DNA from: Thermoplasmatales archaeon
GTDB taxonomy: Archaea; Thermoplasmatota; Thermoplasmata; Thermoplasmatales; Thermoplasmataceae
Length of the DNA stretch: 64,000 nt
Assembly (NCBI GenBank): GCA_016806715.1
Contig: CP060531.1
Location: 620,001-684,000, forward strand
Direction of reading: 5' to 3'
Position 1 is the stretch's first letter. Each line of letters begins with the position of its first letter. Both the position numbers and the translations under genes were made by a program. Under the pieces are notes generated by a model that saw nothing but the letters and a program-made list of their open reading frames with translations, did not search any database and had not been told where the DNA came from. Positions 63,587 to 64,000 of this stretch are shown piece after piece.

Positions 63587-63910
63587 ATGGATAATGATCT
63601 GGAATATCTGAAAGAAATTAAGGAAGCACAAGACAAAGCTGAGAATGACGTCAGGAGCCTTGCTGCGGATCAGGAAAAGCAGCTGTCGGAACTCCGTGCC
63701 AGGCTGGATGAGGAACTGAAGCAGAAAACTGACGAGTACCAGGAGATGTATAACGAGGCTATGAAAAAAGCGGCTAAAGATGCTGCAGAACAGGCACAGC
63801 TTATCATGGAGGATGCGAGAAAAAAGGCCAGTTCCATGAAGCTGGATCTTGACCACGACACAGCAAGAAAAATACTTATTGAAGAGATACAGAAATATCT
63901 GGAAGGATAG
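63587..63910 (+). CDS. atpH: A-type ATP synthase subunit H
   Basis: 107 residues, almost all one long charged helix with heptad spacing (LRARLDEELKQKTDEYQEM) and a C-terminal ARKILIEEIQKYLEG, as in the peripheral-stalk subunit that pairs with E. Placed after D rather than at the operon's start. The ATG is preceded by GGTGG. Confidence 0.85.
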   Translation: MDNDLEYLKEIKEAQDKAENDVRSLAADQEKQLSELRARLDEELKQKTDEYQEMYNEAMKKAAKDAAEQAQLIMEDARKKASSMKLDLDHDTARKILIEEIQKYLEG

Positions 63911-63914
63911 GCAC

Positions 63915-64000
63915 ATGGTTTTGAAACCTGAGAGAATGGAGAGAATAAGGATAATAGCGGCTAACCGCAGGAAAAAAAATATTATTTCAGCCCTGCACAA
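63915..64000 (+). CDS. atpI: A-type ATP synthase subunit I, 5' part (cut by window edge)
   Basis: 28 codons visible. VLKPERMERIRIIAAN matches the subunit a/I N-terminus, and the position directly after H agrees with the H-I pair of other archaea. The full protein should be about 600-650 residues and carry the proton channel. The stop is outside the window. Confidence 0.8.
   Translation, partial: MVLKPERMERIRIIAANRRKKNIISALH

Noticed and set aside
63542-64000. Long minus-strand frame opposite atpH and atpI
   Set aside because: It is the antisense shadow of coiled-coil coding sequence; the plus strand holds recognisable subunits.
1-64000. CRISPR arrays, insertion sequences with terminal repeats, rRNA or further tRNA genes
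   Set aside because: None seen by eye on either strand apart from the one tRNA-Glu; a covariance-model and repeat search would be decisive.

Overview
This is a gene-dense archaeal chromosome segment, most likely from a member of the Thermoplasmatales (Thermoplasma/Ferroplasma relatives). The markers are RadA, Orc1/Cdc6, two family B DNA polymerases, Pelota, ABCE1, an archaeosine tRNA-guanine transglycosylase, an A-type ATP synthase, isopentenyl phosphate kinase with type 2 IPP isomerase, geranylgeranyl reductase, the archaeal-type GAPDH and a GH15 glycosidase. Folate one-carbon enzymes (Fhs, GlyA, dihydropteroate synthase) also fit this order. Base composition by eye is intermediate. Genes are tightly packed, and several convergent pairs overlap at their stop codons.

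Layout. 1-1043 looks like the end of a decayed integrated element: a beta-rich protein fragment, then a catalytically dead tyrosine-integrase fragment ending beside the 3' end of tRNA-Glu(UUC). 1203-3860 (minus) holds pelota, a Mut7-C RNase-like protein, a UbiX-like flavin prenyltransferase and a small secreted protein. 3971-7756 is a giant surface protein with a cytoplasmic winged-helix tail. 7870-10427 (plus) holds GAPDH, RadA and an ACT regulator. 10431-19195 (minus) holds PurK/PurE, Sua5, a B12-binding radical SAM enzyme, an MFS transporter, an unknown protein and formate-THF ligase. 19271-25858 (plus) holds an acetyltransferase, a Gfo/Idh oxidoreductase, the main PolB, a small membrane protein, geranylgeranyl reductase and an EamA transporter. 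25847-29975 (minus) is an operon of an unknown gene, ABCE1 and TgtA. Then follow dihydropteroate synthase, a Fur regulator divergent from CbiA, an M18 peptidase and HisS.

36290-38835 is the least orderly stretch: an HTH_10 regulator broken by one stop codon, a small DUF4242-like protein, an HPP membrane protein and about 770 bases with no convincing gene. After it come a stand-alone Lrp-type RAM domain, GMP synthase subunit B and Orc1/Cdc6. Orc1/Cdc6 is tail-to-tail with a three-gene cassette ending in a degenerate second PolB. Next are a GH15 enzyme, GlyA, a hemerythrin-like protein, a gene-poor stretch (48434-49642), an old-yellow-enzyme relative, KptA, Prs, enoyl-CoA hydratase, an acetyltransferase, a Bcp peroxiredoxin and the IPK-Idi2-ZPR1 operon. 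The window ends in an A-type ATP synthase operon in the order K-E-C-F-A-B-D-(55-residue TM protein)-H-I, with I cut by the window edge.

Expression signals. Many first genes have a TATA-like element about 25 bases before the start codon, as expected for leaderless mRNAs, while internal genes overlap (ATGA, GTGA, TTGA) or have GAGG-type ribosome binding sites. This was used to shorten several starts. The most notable observations are a TgtA with no cysteine and therefore no zinc site, the inactive-looking PolB cassette, the broken HTH_10 gene, the surface protein with an intracellular winged helix, and the permuted ATP synthase operon with an extra small membrane protein. I see no CRISPR array and no intact insertion sequence.
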